Source of the DNA: Antilocapra americana
Taxonomy: Eukaryota > Chordata > Mammalia > Artiodactyla > Antilocapridae
DNA: 64,000 nucleotides
Assembly (NCBI GenBank): GCA_007570785.1
Contig: ML664183.1
Location: forward strand, 18,895,368-18,959,367
Direction of reading: 5' to 3'
The notes under the pieces were generated by a model that searched no databases, had not been told where the DNA came from, and saw only the letters and a program-made list of their open reading frames with translations. Position numbers and translations under genes: made by a program. Of this stretch, positions 44,164 to 55,189 are shown piece by piece (position 1 is the first letter of the stretch; each line of letters starts with the position of its first letter).

Positions 44164-44825
44164 TACTGTAAATATGATTTTCCTTGATTCCCCACCCCTT
44201 ACCTTCTTTTCATATATAATTTTATGGTCAGACAAACATTTTCTTCCTTTCTAGTGTTTTACCTAATTTTCTATAGGCAAGTTCTTTATAAAGTTTTGCC
44301 TGAGTTATTACATTCTAAAACTTTTCTTTTCGTTAATACTTATACCTTTGAGAAATTCCATATATGGCAGTAAGGAATGTCTGTTTCACACAGTGTGACG
44401 ATATTACTTATGGACAAATGAAGGGAAAATATTTATATCTCTTAGAAATATCTCATCAGGGCTCCTTTCAGAAAGTACTTGTCACCCTCCCCCTAGTGAA
44501 GGCCTTGAAGTCAATGTGAGTGTTGATTTGAGTGTTTGCAAACCATTCTACAAAGAATAGGTTTAAGGAGGCAGAGAAATGTAATTTTTTAATGGTAAGG
44601 ACCATCTAACTCTTGTTAAAATTTCCACTTGTAGTTGCTGGAGACCTCTGAGGCACCATTAGTTCATTGCTCTGCTTTTGCTACATTCCTTACATTCTTG
44701 AGAGGTTTTCCCCAGAGTGTTCATTCTTTGAATATGAGTGTGACTTTTGGTAGATAGATTTCCAACATTTATAATATTAATAAGTGGTAAAAATATAGTT
44801 TTGACCAGACTTCAAGTGAGTCTGT
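44164..44825. other. Unassigned sequence
   Basis: Nothing recognised. Confidence 0.5.
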
Positions 44826-44945
44826 AGGAAGTGGCAACCCACTCCAGTACTCTTGCCTGGAAAATTCCATGGCCAGGGGAGCCTGGCAGGCTGCAGTTCA
44901 TGGGGTCACAAAGAGTCGGACACGACTTGCAGAACAGCAGCAGCA
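44826..44945 (+). mobile_element. BOV-A type SINE monomer
   Basis: 'aagtggcaacccactccagt', 'ggggagcctggcaggctgca', 'gtcacaaagagtcggacacg', then a CAG-rich tail 'cagaacagcagcagcaaatg'. Confidence 0.87.
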
Positions 44946-45067
44946 AATGGGTGTGAAATGAGGGAAGTCTAAGATGATCCCTGAGTCACCAACAATGGTG
45001 AGAACAATACTGAATATATTAAAAGGTTAACCACAAAACTGCCTGACTTGGCTAATCATCTGAAAGT

Positions 45068-45232
45068 AGACTGGTAAACTTTTTCTTCAAAGCCCAGATA
45101 TACTTTCAGCTCTGTGGGCCAGACTGCCTCTGTTTTAACTTTCAGCTTGGCCATTGAAGCACAAAGCAGCCACAGTCCATACACAAATAAATGGGTGTGC
45201 CGGTGTCCCCATACGGCTTTCTAGGAACCTGA
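45068..45232. mobile_element. hAT-type DNA transposon relic, second copy
   Basis: 'ggtaaactttttcttcaaag', 'cagctctgtgggccagactg', 'gcacaaagcagccacagtcc' and 'acaaataaatgggtgtgcc' match the same family as 19994-20308, seen from its other terminus. Confidence 0.7.
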
Positions 45233-45509
45233 TATGTAACATTTTCTGGACAAAAAGACACAGTTCAAGTCATGATTATAAGTTCATCAGGATCAAGTAG
45301 ACCAAGACGAACTTTTACCCTAATCATAATCATAGTTTTGTTTTGTTTTTTCCTTTCCCAAAATAGCCATTTAACCCAGGACATGAAAGAATTTACAGAA
45401 GCCAGTGGAGTAGATCTCAAGTAATCCAGATAAGCCCACAGCTTTCCACCCCCCATACCTCTGCCAGTGATATGAAACTAGTGGTGTAAAGAATGGCATA
45501 AATATAATT
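45233..45509. other. Unassigned sequence
   Basis: Nothing recognised; a short minus-strand frame (45265-45456) looks random. Confidence 0.5.
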
Positions 45510-45622
45510 TTTGTTTTTTTCACTCTTTTAAATTGAAGTATAGTTGATTTACAATGTTGTTAATTCCTTTTTACAGCAAAGTGATTCAGTTATACATATA
45601 TATACATTTATTTTTTAAGAGG
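45510..45622 (-). mobile_element. Artiodactyl L1 3' end, antisense
   Basis: 'aattgaagtatagttgattt', 'acaatgttgttaattccttt', 'acagcaaagtgattcagtta' match the antisense end of a cetartiodactyl L1. Confidence 0.8.
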
Positions 45623-46690
45623 GAATGGTTTAAATTCTTATATTGAGTTCTCTCCTCCATTATCCATTGTCTTGCAACCAATGTTATTAGTCTGGTTTTA
45701 GGGATAAACTTTAGAATACTTACAAATGCAGCAAAAATAAGTGCTTCAGAAAGAGAAAGCCAAATTTGGTGACTATGCTGGCTGAGACAAGCCTCTGATG
45801 AACACTTTTAGATTTTGTCCCTCTGTTCAGTCCCTTTCTGAGATGTTTATTAACCCCAGATCTTACACATTTCCTATGCTTGATTCAAGCATGGAAATCT
45901 GTTCTGACAGTGTTGGACAGTTCCTTCAGCTCTGTTATGGGTAACAAGTGGGAGCTAGCATTTAATTTTAGAATACCAACTGCCCAAAGCAAAATGTGAC
46001 CTGATTAGTTTGTGTTCATCAAGTGTCCGTGGATGGGCCTATGTCTACTTGGGTTTGCCAAATAGCCTGAAGTAAAATTCCACAAAGAGCTTTTTCCTTT
46101 AAGCTTGTGCCTTTAGGGAGACATCCAGGCCTTATTTTTAGAATCCATTTTTCATGCTACATAGTTCTGGGAGGGATAGATTGGCTGGTGTTAATGAGCC
46201 TGTGGGTGTTTTGCCAGAATCTACATGTGTATTTCTTGCCCCCCCTCCAATTATTTCGCTTCTCAAAAATATGTGTCAGTGGTCAGGAGAAGGACTAGGA
46301 AAGCAGGCTTAGATAATCCCATGACAAGTTTCTCCTTTTTCCTTCAATCTGAAGTAATTTCCTTTCCTCTTCTCTTTTCCTATCTAGGGCACCAAAGCTG
46401 CAGTATTTCCCCCTCTCTTCCTTCCTCCTAACATATACTTTCGTTCATACTACCAAGCTTATCTTTTTCAAGTGCTACGTTGCCTCTCCTGGAAACAGGT
46501 TTAATTAAAAGAGAACAGATGTGGATTTCTTATTTAAGTTGTTACCACTTACAGTGCCCAGCCTTGCTCCTTTCCATCATGGCAAACTGGTTGAGAGAGT
46601 AGATTTTGAACATTGCCTCTGTTTCTAGTCACCTCCATCTTTAACTCTGCATCGTTCTCTTCATTTTATGAAATTCCTCATATATACTTG
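45623..46690. other. Unassigned sequence
   Basis: About 1 kb with no recognised repeat; slightly GC-richer at 45780-46300. No gene supported. Confidence 0.45.
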
Positions 46691-46915
46691 AGGCTTCCCT
46701 GGTGGCTCAGATGGTAAAAAATTGGCCTGCAAGGTAGGAGACCAGGTTTCGATCCCTGGGTCAGGAAGATCTCCTGGAGAAGGGAAAGGCTTCCCACTCC
46801 AGTAATCTTGCCTGGAGAATACCGAGGACAGAGGAGTCTGGTGAGCTCTATAGTCCATGAGATCACAAAGATTTGGATTTGACTGACTAACACTTTCACT
46901 TTTTTTTCATACTTA
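46691..46915 (+). mobile_element. Bov-tA SINE
   Basis: Sense Bov-tA from 'gaggcttccctggtggctca' with 'gtttcgatccctgggtcagg' to 'gactgactaacactttcact'. Confidence 0.94.
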
Positions 46916-47030
46916 CTTGCCTAGTTTTTTGGGGTTTTTTTTTTTTTGCTATCTAGAATTTGAACCTTTTCTGTATCACCTAGCATATGCTTAGCAACCC
47001 TTGCCCACACCCTAGAATGTACTTTTCAGG

Positions 47031-47160
47031 CGGTGGTTTTAGTTGCTAAGTTATGTCCCTGACTTTTTTTGCGACCCCATGGCCTGTAGCCTGCCAGGCT
47101 CCTCTGTCCATGGGATTCTCCAGGCAAGAATACTGGAGTGGGTTGTCACTTCCTTCTCCA
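47031..47160 (-). mobile_element. Bov-tA/BOV-A SINE, 5'-truncated, perfect TSD
   Basis: Reversed SINE: 'tagttgctaagttatgtccc', 'tagcctgccaggctcctctg', 'caagaatactggagtgggtt'. It stops at 47160, so the tRNA head is missing. A perfect 10-bp TSD 'acttttcagg' lies at 47021-47030 and 47161-47170. Confidence 0.94.
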
Positions 47161-47182
47161 ACTTTTCAGGTATCCACTTGCT

Positions 47183-47487
47183 ATTTTTTTTTAATAATTA
47201 TGTTTATTTTCGATTGTGCTGGGTCTTCATTGCTGTGTAGGCTTTTCTCTAGTTGCAGGGTACAGGATTCTCATTGAGGTGACTTTTCTTGTTGGAGAAA
47301 ACAGGCTGTAGGATGCACGGATGTCAATAGTTGTGGCTTCCAGCTCTATAGGGCACAGGCTTAATAGTTGTGGCTCACAGGCTTAGTTGTTCCGTGGCGT
47401 GTGGCATCTTCCTGGATCAGAGATTAAACCCATGTCTCCCACACTGGCAGGCAGATTCCATGCCACTGAGCCACCAGGGAAGCTCCA
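47183..47487 (-). mobile_element. CHR-type tRNA SINE
   Basis: Reversed CHR SINE: 'gattgtgctgggtcttcatt', 'ggcttttctctagttgcagg', 'cacaggcttaatagttgtgg', 'gatcagagattaaacccatg', ending 'gagccaccagggaagctcc'. Confidence 0.88.
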
Positions 47488-47584
47488 TCCTTTGCCCTTT
47501 TAAAAGCAGTTTTAAATACCAGCTACATCCTAGATATTAGAATGGAGAGGTACAATTATTAATAGTAGTAATAATTTTAAAATT

Positions 47585-47745
47585 AATAACAGTAATAATT
47601 AGCTCTTATGGGCCAAGGCTACTCTAAATGCTTTAGATAAATTATTTTCTTCTTATACAGCACACTATGTGATTATTACTAGTATTCTTTCTCCCATTTA
47701 ATAAGGAAACTGAGGGTTCAGAAAAATTAAATTCTCAAAATTAAA
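47585..47745 (-). mobile_element. MIR SINE, decayed
   Basis: A reversed MIR: 'taattagctcttatgggcca', 'ctactctaaatgctttagat', 'tcccatttaataaggaaact', 'gagggttcagaaaaatta'. Confidence 0.65.
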
Positions 47746-47754
47746 TTAAATTCA

Positions 47755-48240
47755 CTTTTTTTAGGGCTACAAATATGATATAATCCTTGTTCCTTAAGAA
47801 TGTCATAGTCCAGTAGGATAGTGAAATCAGGCATGCTTAAAACTACTTTTAATGTGAAACCAAGTGCTAGAAATGCTAACCAGTGGTTCAAGGAAGGTGG
47901 CCAGGAGGACTGAATGAATTAGAGGAGCCTTTAAGGAGGGAGGTGGTATTCATACTATCTCTTGAAGAGGTAGAACTCGTAAAGATATTAGGGGAGACTT
48001 CTGGACTAAAGGCATAGTATAAACAGAGGCTAGGCATGAACTTGTGTTTGAGAAAAGTGGGGAGTTTGGTTTGCTTTGAATATAGCATATATTTAGAGAG
48101 GCACTGAGAAATGTCCTTTTAGGTCACAAATCTAAGAACTTTGGACTTCAGTGTGTATTAGAAATGGAGAGACCTTGACAAGTTTTAGAAAAGGAATGAG
48201 CGATCAAACCATGTATCAGTAAACAAGCCCTGGATAAAGT
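47755..48240 (+). repeat. Ancient repeat, family unassigned (type A)
   Basis: Ordered motifs 'tgtcatagtccagtaggata', 'caaggaaggtggccaggagg', 'tactatctcttgaagaggta', 'gaactttggacttcagtgtg' and 'aaaggaatgagcgatcaaac' resemble the long ancient repeat also seen at 30100 and 53730. Decayed, no frame. Confidence 0.4.
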
Positions 48241-49061
48241 GTGAGGGAAATTAGTATAATACTTTCTTAGTTCTGCTCTTGATATTGTCAACTGAAGGGA
48301 AAAAAAAGCACAACTCTCACAAAAGTTGAGAGTTATGTTTTGCTCAATAGATTTTCTGTGGACTTGAACCACAGGATACAGCATCTCAGATAATGGTGAG
48401 AACACTATTGCTCTGAAGCAGCAAGGGGGGAACCAGGATATATAGAATTTTTTTGCAACCAAAGAACAGGTAGTCAGAACATCAAAAGATCACTTAATTT
48501 AAAAAAAATTAGATATCTCAAGTTAAGAAATTTAGTGTTTTTCTATGTATGGGAAGATGCAAGAGTCTGGGCTCATTGAAATCATTCCTTTGATATGTAC
48601 ATCAGTTATAGGGAGGGCAGTGCCTATTAACCGTCATTCAAGTGATGTTATTACTTAGGTCATTGAATATGAGCCTAGAGCTCAGCACTTCCGAGGAGTA
48701 GAAATATGAATATTGGTTTTGATGGCACCTAAGGTGTCTCCTGGCAGACAGAAGAAAGTGGCACAATTTCAAAAATTTTTTCTCCAGCTTGTTTTAATTT
48801 ATCTGTTTCTAAATTGCAAGAAGTCATAACTTCTTAGTTTTATTATGATTTTATCTATTTTTAATATAGTATCAAGAAGCTTAGGAAACTATCTTTTGGC
48901 AACTCTGTACACTACATTTGTACTGCCCTGACTTTTTTTGGGCAGGAGTTCATTCACTTCTAATGTTCTACTATGAGAACCAACTTACTTAATTGAAAAA
49001 TGTTTTTTGGTCATCCACATTTGTTATTTCCAGTTCAGTAGAGATCATATGGGTGTGACCT
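48241..49061. other. Unassigned sequence
   Basis: No recognised gene or repeat. A short hairpin 'aactctca'/'tgagagtt' lies at 48312-48334. Confidence 0.5.
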
Positions 49062-49285
49062 GTGGGCTTCCCAGGTGGGGCTGGTAATAAAGAACCCACA
49101 TGCCATTGTAGGAGATGAAAGAGATGCCGGTTTTATCCCTGGGTTGGGAAGATGCCGTGATGGAGGGCACGACAACCTGCTTCAGTATACTTGCTTGGTG
49201 AATCCCATGGACAGAGGAGCATGGTGGGCTACAGTCCATAGGGTTGCACAGAGTTGGACACGACTGAAACAGCTTAGCACATATA
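49062..49285 (+). mobile_element. Bov-tA SINE, variant subfamily
   Basis: 'gggcttcccaggtggggctg', 'ggagatgaaagagatgccgg', 'gctacagtccatagggttgc', 'gttggacacgactgaaacag' and a tail 'cttagcacatatacacag'. The longer middle resembles the Bov-tA3-like subfamily, also seen at 58182. Confidence 0.92.
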
Positions 49286-51000
49286 CACAGGGGTAACCTC
49301 TAACATGTTTTCTAAAAGATTTAGTATTTTCTAGAGTGAAATCAATGTATCATGAACTCCAGAGACCTATTAACAGCTTGTGGAAGGTGATGTTGGACCA
49401 AATCTTACTCTATTTTCATTCATTACATGCTTTGAAAACATTTTTAAAACTGAAATCATGTACCCTTAATGTTTAAAGCATAAACATATTTATGGAAAGC
49501 ATGAATATTTATAAGATGATTTTAAGTTTGTGGAATAGATTTTTTTCTTGATAATGATATGTCCATTTTTTATACAGCAAGGTACATGTTTCCTGTCTAT
49601 GCTATCAACATAGAATGGGTTATATTTTAAAAGGAAACTTACTATACAGCCTCTTCTGACACGTTTGGGCTTCTTATAGCCCCCCAAACCCTAGAGCCTT
49701 TAAATTTTGTGAAACATAACCTAGTTTCTTCCATATTCTCCTGGGGATGGGGCGGTTAAGGTCCTTATTTATGATTTTATGTTTAGCAATGATACAGAAA
49801 AATTGTAATGGACAGTTAAACTAGCTTAGCAGATTTTGTTCAAGACAAACATGACATTCAGCCCCTCTGAAACGAAGCGGGATCAGGGGCAGTGTTAGGT
49901 GCTGAGTAAGGTCTGGGGTGAGCTAGAGGGAAAATACTAGAGGCTGTTAGTAGGTGCATTGATCAATGTGATTATGCAATCTATATTTGCTAATTAGTGT
50001 TAATTCAACATTAGGTTGCTCCTCTCCCACAGATACTGGGAGATAGGGGTACTATGCTTTGATGATTGCATTTCAAAGGAATGGCTTCTAGGTCCCTGAG
50101 AAAGATATTCCTGAGTTGTAAAACTGGCAAGAGGCTAAGAGAAGATTTACCTCTGGTAGGGTAGAGAAAGAATTTACAATTGCAAATTTTCTAAAGTAAA
50201 TGCTCTAAGGAAAAGGAGGTTGAATCCTGTCCTCTTGAAGAAGCCCGTCTAAAGTTTAGTCAAGCTGAGAGGGATGTTAAGGCTGGCTCAGTCGGCATCT
50301 TACAGACACTGCACCCATGAGCTGCAGAATTCTGTCATTTCTAAAGAAGGCAAAATTGAACGCTACAGAATCATTTAGTTTTAGAGGAAAATAAAGAGTG
50401 CTATTGTTCTTAACAATCTTAGCCATATAATTTGTCAAAGTGGGTTTTATCTTCCTCATCTTCCTCACATTGCTTAAAGTAATTTGCTGGAGTTGAAATT
50501 CTTCCTGCCCGGAACTGGCAGCCTTCCAGTTTGAAGAGTTCTCCAGGCCCTGGAGAATCTAGCAAGATGAAATTCTGTGAGCTGGATGGCCTCAGGCAGT
50601 GATTGAGCTCTGAATTCTTGTAACTTGCATTTCAGAGGCTCTAGAGTTCAGAGAAGCCTCACAAAGGCAAACAATGGAGATGGAAAGTCAGAAATTTACA
50701 AAAAAAAACACTTAGATTGTATTTGCTAGCAGAAATTATTTTACTATCTTATATTTATTAGCAGATTGCTTGACTTCTCTTGCCTTAGTTTCTTAACTTT
50801 TTTATTTACTTTTTATAAAATTAGGGAAATAATAATGATAATAATAATAGAATTTACTTTTTAGAGTTACTATAAGGATAAATGCAATCATACGTATGTA
50901 AAATAGACTACAGGACTTAGAATAAAAGCCCCTTAACTGTTTCCTACTGCCAGGGAAGTGTGTAATTTCCTGGGTTCTGTCTCATCACAAAAAAAATTTG
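49286..51000. other. Unassigned sequence
   Basis: About 1.7 kb with no gene recognised. A short (TAA/TGA) run lies at about 50828-50850. 49860-50280 is somewhat GC-richer. Confidence 0.5.
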
Positions 51001-51560
51001 AAGTGACGGACGTTAAAGCCCTTAGCGTGTCACAGCTCTTGGACAAACCATGTTTGTTACAGCTAAGTTTTATTTAGAAAATAAAAGAAAATGCATCCTT
51101 GAGGTATGAGGGCATGCCAACCCAAAAGAGGTGAAGAGGAGAGAGAGAGAAAAAAAAAGAGAAAGTGTGTGTGCGTATGCACACTCGCGTATCAGGGAGA
51201 GAGACCCCCAGCCCTTTGACTCCTCCTTTTATATGTTTTCTCCTCCCCCTGGGCCTGCCCAGTGTAAATTGGGCTAGCCATCACTGCTGTTTGTTCTACC
51301 TGAGGTCCTCACTATGGTCCTCAGACCTTCCTTTGTTCTATTTTTGTGGGCTTTTCCCTTCCTTGTCTTTTAGCCACTGCCATTCTGGACTCCTTTTTCC
51401 TTTTCTAACTACCTAACACTACCTTGTTATTATTTCTTGGTGTTTGATATCTCTTCTTCTGTGAAACTTCATCTCCTTCTCAAATTATGTCTTACAGGCC
51501 AGTAGTCCTGAAATCAAGTTGTTTATTAAGATCATATTCAGATTCCCAGCTGGCTAGCCC
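51001..51560 (-). mobile_element. ERV LTR (minus strand) with TATA and poly-A signals
   Basis: Sequence resembling a bovine ERV LTR. On minus, a TATA box ('catataaaagg', 51225-51235) lies upstream of a polyadenylation signal AATAAA (51069-51074), about 155 bases apart, the order expected of U3-R-U5. A purine-rich tract at 51131-51170 lies between them. Termini are approximate. It adjoins an env-like remnant at higher coordinates, so it would be the 3' LTR of a minus-strand provirus. Confidence 0.6.
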
Positions 51561-52600
51561 CATAATATGTAAAGAGTAACAAGTTATTCATGTTACAGAA
51601 AAAAAAGGTTTAAAGCAGGGAGAGGTGGCATCTAAGGTGTGAGAGTATAAACCTGGTCCTCTGGGATATGCTGTTTTAGACTTCAGTCTCCTATGTGATG
51701 GAGCTACGGATGGATTTTAATACGGAATATGAAGCACATGGGGTATGAAGCGGAGGCTGGTGTCACTTCTGTTACCAAACTCATGTTTGGTTACTCACTG
51801 CTCAGAAGCAGTGAAGGTCAAGTGTCAACAGAAAGGAGAAGTACTTTCATCAGAAAAGCTAGCAATCTGTAAAGAAGGTAGTCTCCTATCTAGAGACCAA
51901 GATTCTGCTCAGTTTTTAAAGGGAAAGCGGAAGCGGGGAACATTCTCAGTGGATCATCAAAGCAAGAGGTTGAGTTCTGCATCATTCTTCATTTGTGCAG
52001 GCTGGCTGATTCTTCAGGTAATATCATATGCACGTGATCTGTTTGCAGTATTGCTAAGCAGGCAGTAGCAGGTAGAGAACTAATCATTCTTGAACTCCTT
52101 AATTCTTCATTCTTTCTATCTAGGAAAAGAATCAGCAGGTTAATTAGATTTGATTCAAAGTTAGAGGGGAACAGAAATGGATAAAAAAGAGAGGGGCAAA
52201 AGAGCTGCTTTCAATTCCCCACTGTCAAATATTATTCGATTTCTATGAGTTTAGGGATGAAGGTGCATCTTCTATAACTAAGATACAGGGTATAGTATTA
52301 ACATGGGTCTGTAGCATCTCTTTGCTGACAATTTTAGTTACCCTCTTACATATACAGACAGAGCAAGTTACAATTATTTTGATGCCCCAAAAGATACAGA
52401 TTATTGTGAGCAATAATATTAGTCCCAATCGCTCCAGGCCATAGTTTCAGTATTACTCAGGATGGAGGAGCGTATGTCATTTCCTCTGGTGGCAGTTATA
52501 GTATCTGTAAAACAATTAATGTGCATCAGACACTGAGTCTGTGACTCTATCCCAATCACTAGCTGCTTCAGACTGCTCTTTTGTGACTTGGGAAAGCCTA
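51561..52600 (-). mobile_element. Probable ERV internal 3' region, decayed
   Basis: Between the LTR and about 52600 the text has no other repeat assignment. The minus strand carries a transmembrane-type frame at 52243-52428 consistent with the end of env. 51561-52240 would be the non-coding stretch between env and the 3' LTR. gag, pol and a 5' LTR are not visible; the element is partial. The 107-codon plus-strand frame at 51745-52068 is antisense to it and has no recognised domain. Confidence 0.4.
52243..52428 (-). pseudogene. Possible retroviral Env membrane-anchor remnant
   Basis: A 61-codon frame beginning with a strongly hydrophobic stretch (residues 2-16) followed by Cys-containing and basic residues. 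This is the arrangement of an Env transmembrane anchor with its cytoplasmic tail. Upstream, the same frame is cut by several stops. It is fixed in place by the adjoining LTR on the same strand. It could instead be a chance hydrophobic frame. Confidence 0.35.
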
Positions 52601-52684
52601 GGAGACTTCAGCTTTTCTACAAAATACAGGCAGGGGATATTGAGGGGTTTTGTACTTGGCCATGGTGAGAAGTGCTACAAAGTT

Positions 52685-52760
52685 CTTCTCAGTTCCACTT
52701 GTAGGTATCTGGATTGGTGCCAGGCACACGGTAGCTTCACAGAAGATATTTTTGAATGAA
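52685..52760 (+). mobile_element. L2 or MIR 3' tip
   Basis: 'ggtgccaggcacacggtagc' followed by 'tatttttgaatgaatgg' is the typical closing phrase of L2. Confidence 0.5.
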
Positions 52761-52764
52761 TGGA

Positions 52765-53135
52765 ATAGGATTCAATCATTAAAAAGAGTGAGAAATAAGG
52801 TATATCTCCATGTGCTGATATAGAAAGATCTCCAAGATCACTCTTAGGTGAAAAGAGTAATTTTAGACTAGTATGTGTGGCATATTTCCATTCATGTTTG
52901 AAAACATATAGATATGTTTGTATATGTATGTGACAGGATCATGGGTAGTTGGGAAGATGTATAAAGACCTAAAAATCATTCAAACTAAACTTTTAAAATA
53001 TATTCTAGTCATTTGTAGTTACCTTTTGGGAATGGAATCAGAGAATTGGGGCATTTATACTCTTTCATATAATCTGCACAGTTTGAAATTCTTCCTAAAT
53101 TGCATGTGTTACTTTTATGATGAGGATGATAGTGA
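52765..53135 (+). mobile_element. Old L1M 3' end, sense
   Basis: 'ctccaagatcactcttaggt', 'gtgtggcatatttccattca', 'tttgtatatgtatgtgacag', 'atttgtagttaccttttggg' follow an L1M 3'UTR. Confidence 0.6.
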
Positions 53136-53142
53136 ATGATAG

Positions 53143-53446
53143 TAAAGTGAAGTTTAAGTGGCTTAGTAGTGTCCTGACTCTTTGTGACCCCCTGGACTAT
53201 ACCGTTCTTGGAATTCTCCAGGCCAGAATACTGGAGTGGGTAGCCTTTCCCTTCTCCAGAGGATCTTCCCAACCAAGGGATCAAACCCAGGTCTCCTGCA
53301 TTGCAGGCGGATTCTTTACTAGCTGAGCCATGAGGGAGGCCCAAGAATATTAGAGTGAGTAGTCTAACCCTCCTCCAGCAGATCTTCCTGACGGAGGAAT
53401 GGAACCAGGGTCTTCTGCATTGCAAGTGGAGCTATCAGGGAAACCC
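53143..53446 (-). mobile_element. Dimeric tRNA-head Bov-tA SINE
   Basis: Reversed Bov-tA (53143-53341) with a complete tRNA head ('agctgagccatgagggaggc'), directly followed by a second tRNA-type half at 53342-53446 ('gagcagatcttcctgacgg' region, 'tggaaccagggtcttctgca', 'gagctatcagggaaacccc'). On the minus strand this gives tRNA-half, tRNA-half, BovB-derived tail. Confidence 0.88.
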
Positions 53447-53729
53447 CGCTAATTCAAATGTGTAGACTGATTTGAGGAATCCTAAAGTCTAGCCTACTTA
53501 AATATGATATTCTGATTATGGCAGTATTGGAGCCAAGAGTAAGAGAGGGTGGATGTAGCTTTTTCTTACTACTAATATCCATGTTGTTTCTTATAATCTT
53601 GACCTTACTTGTAGTTAGTAATTCAGTAAATATAACATCATATAGCTTACTATATTATGGTATGAATTTGATTAATTGTGTACTCCATTTCTGATCAATT
53701 AAAAGTGTTATTTTGAATATTTGCCTTCT
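53447..53729. other. Unassigned sequence
   Basis: Nothing recognised. Confidence 0.5.
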
Positions 53730-54520
53730 AGTGCCAGGCTCTGTGCTGCCTAATAGCCATAATAATGATAAAGGCACAGTCCCTGCTCTAAAGAACTGAG
53801 TCTAGAAAGGCAAACATGAAAACAAGATATAGGATTATAGAGAACAGAAATGCAAGGCAAGCACAGAGGAAGAGAGAATTGCATTGAGCACCACAAAACA
53901 TAATAGGATTTCATGAAACAAACTCAAGAAATGACATTCAGCAGAGAGGAGCAAGTATATACAAACTCAGTAGTAAAAGATAAAATATAGCATATTTGGG
54001 AATCTACAAGCAGAGTGTCGGTCAGGGAAAACAGGAGATAAAGTAAGCCTAGGGGCCAAGATTTTAAAGACCATTAGTACCAATTCAAGAATTGTTGCTT
54101 TCTCTGTCAGCTATTGGTAGGTATCTGATAATTTTAATACAAATATACACAGACACCACACACATACATATGTATGTGTGTATTTCAATGTATATACTAT
54201 ATATGCGACTAGATTTTTGTGTTGGAAAGATTGCTTCTGCAACATGGGTGATAGATTCAAGGGAGAAGATTGGATGGGCCAGTTTTATACACACAGTTCC
54301 TGAGTCAGTGGTTATGAAGCAAAGAAAGAGGAGACAGGTGAGGAGATAGTCAAGATGATCAATTGGAAGGATTTGGTACCGGATTAAAGATGAGGAAAGA
54401 AGTCAAAGTTGGCTCAGATATCTGACTCAGTGACAAGATGGATCTGAGTTGTAAAGTCATCAAAGGAGAACTGAAAATACTACAGTTCAGGTTTCCTTGG
54501 CATGTAGGTGGGGACTGAAA
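53730..54520 (+). repeat. Ancient repeat, family unassigned (type A)
   Basis: 'gtgccaggctctgtgctgcc', 'cagtccctgctctaaagaac', 'gataaagtaagcctaggggc', 'ggaggagacaggtgaggag'-like text and 'caggtttccttggcatgtag' match the order of the long ancient repeat also seen at 30100 and 47755. A TA/CA-rich tract interrupts it at about 54135-54200. Confidence 0.35.
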
Positions 54521-55189
54521 AACAGAAGCAGTGAGTAGAATTGGTTAATATGAGTAGAAAATAAGGGAAGAAGTTGCTAAAGCAGCCTTAAATAGATCCT
54601 GGAAATGTTTTCTGTCTGAAGAAGGCATGGATATGGGTTATAGGAATTTACAGGTAATCTCTTTAGGATGAAGTCTTCAGAATGCCACAGCTGTCTGCAG
54701 GTTTTTTTGTTTGTTTATTTCTGGGAGTGGACTACTTTGCACAAGATTCAGATACCTTAGAGTTTAACTGAAATCACACAGGGATAGAATTAGTAATTCA
54801 GTAATAGCAGAGACTGGAGTGGCATCTTTATTGAGAAATCCATCAAGTTAATTTGGAAGGTACTTACTGTAGTGATAGGTTGATTATGCATGCTTATTGT
54901 TGCTACTTCTTGAAGTCCTAACAAACAGAAGAGCTGTATATAGAGGAAAAAAGACTACAGAATGAGAAAGAAGTCTAGAATAACACAATTTTGGAAGCTC
55001 AAAAAGATGAATGACTATTAGCAGGAAAGTGAAAAGCTCAGGTGAAGACCAATTGATTCTATTGCCCAACAAAGACACAGCGTTGGAAGAAACTAGTACT
55101 TCTTGTTAATGTAGGAATATTTATCTAAGAACCTGAATAAGAGGTAGATAGACTCTGTCATCCTCATATGATATCAGAAATGAGCCGTT
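54521..55189. other. Unassigned sequence
   Basis: Nothing recognised; may include more of the preceding ancient repeat. Confidence 0.4.

Noticed and set aside
51745..52068. A 107-codon plus-strand frame
   Set aside because: It has no recognisable domain and runs antisense to what looks like ERV internal sequence.
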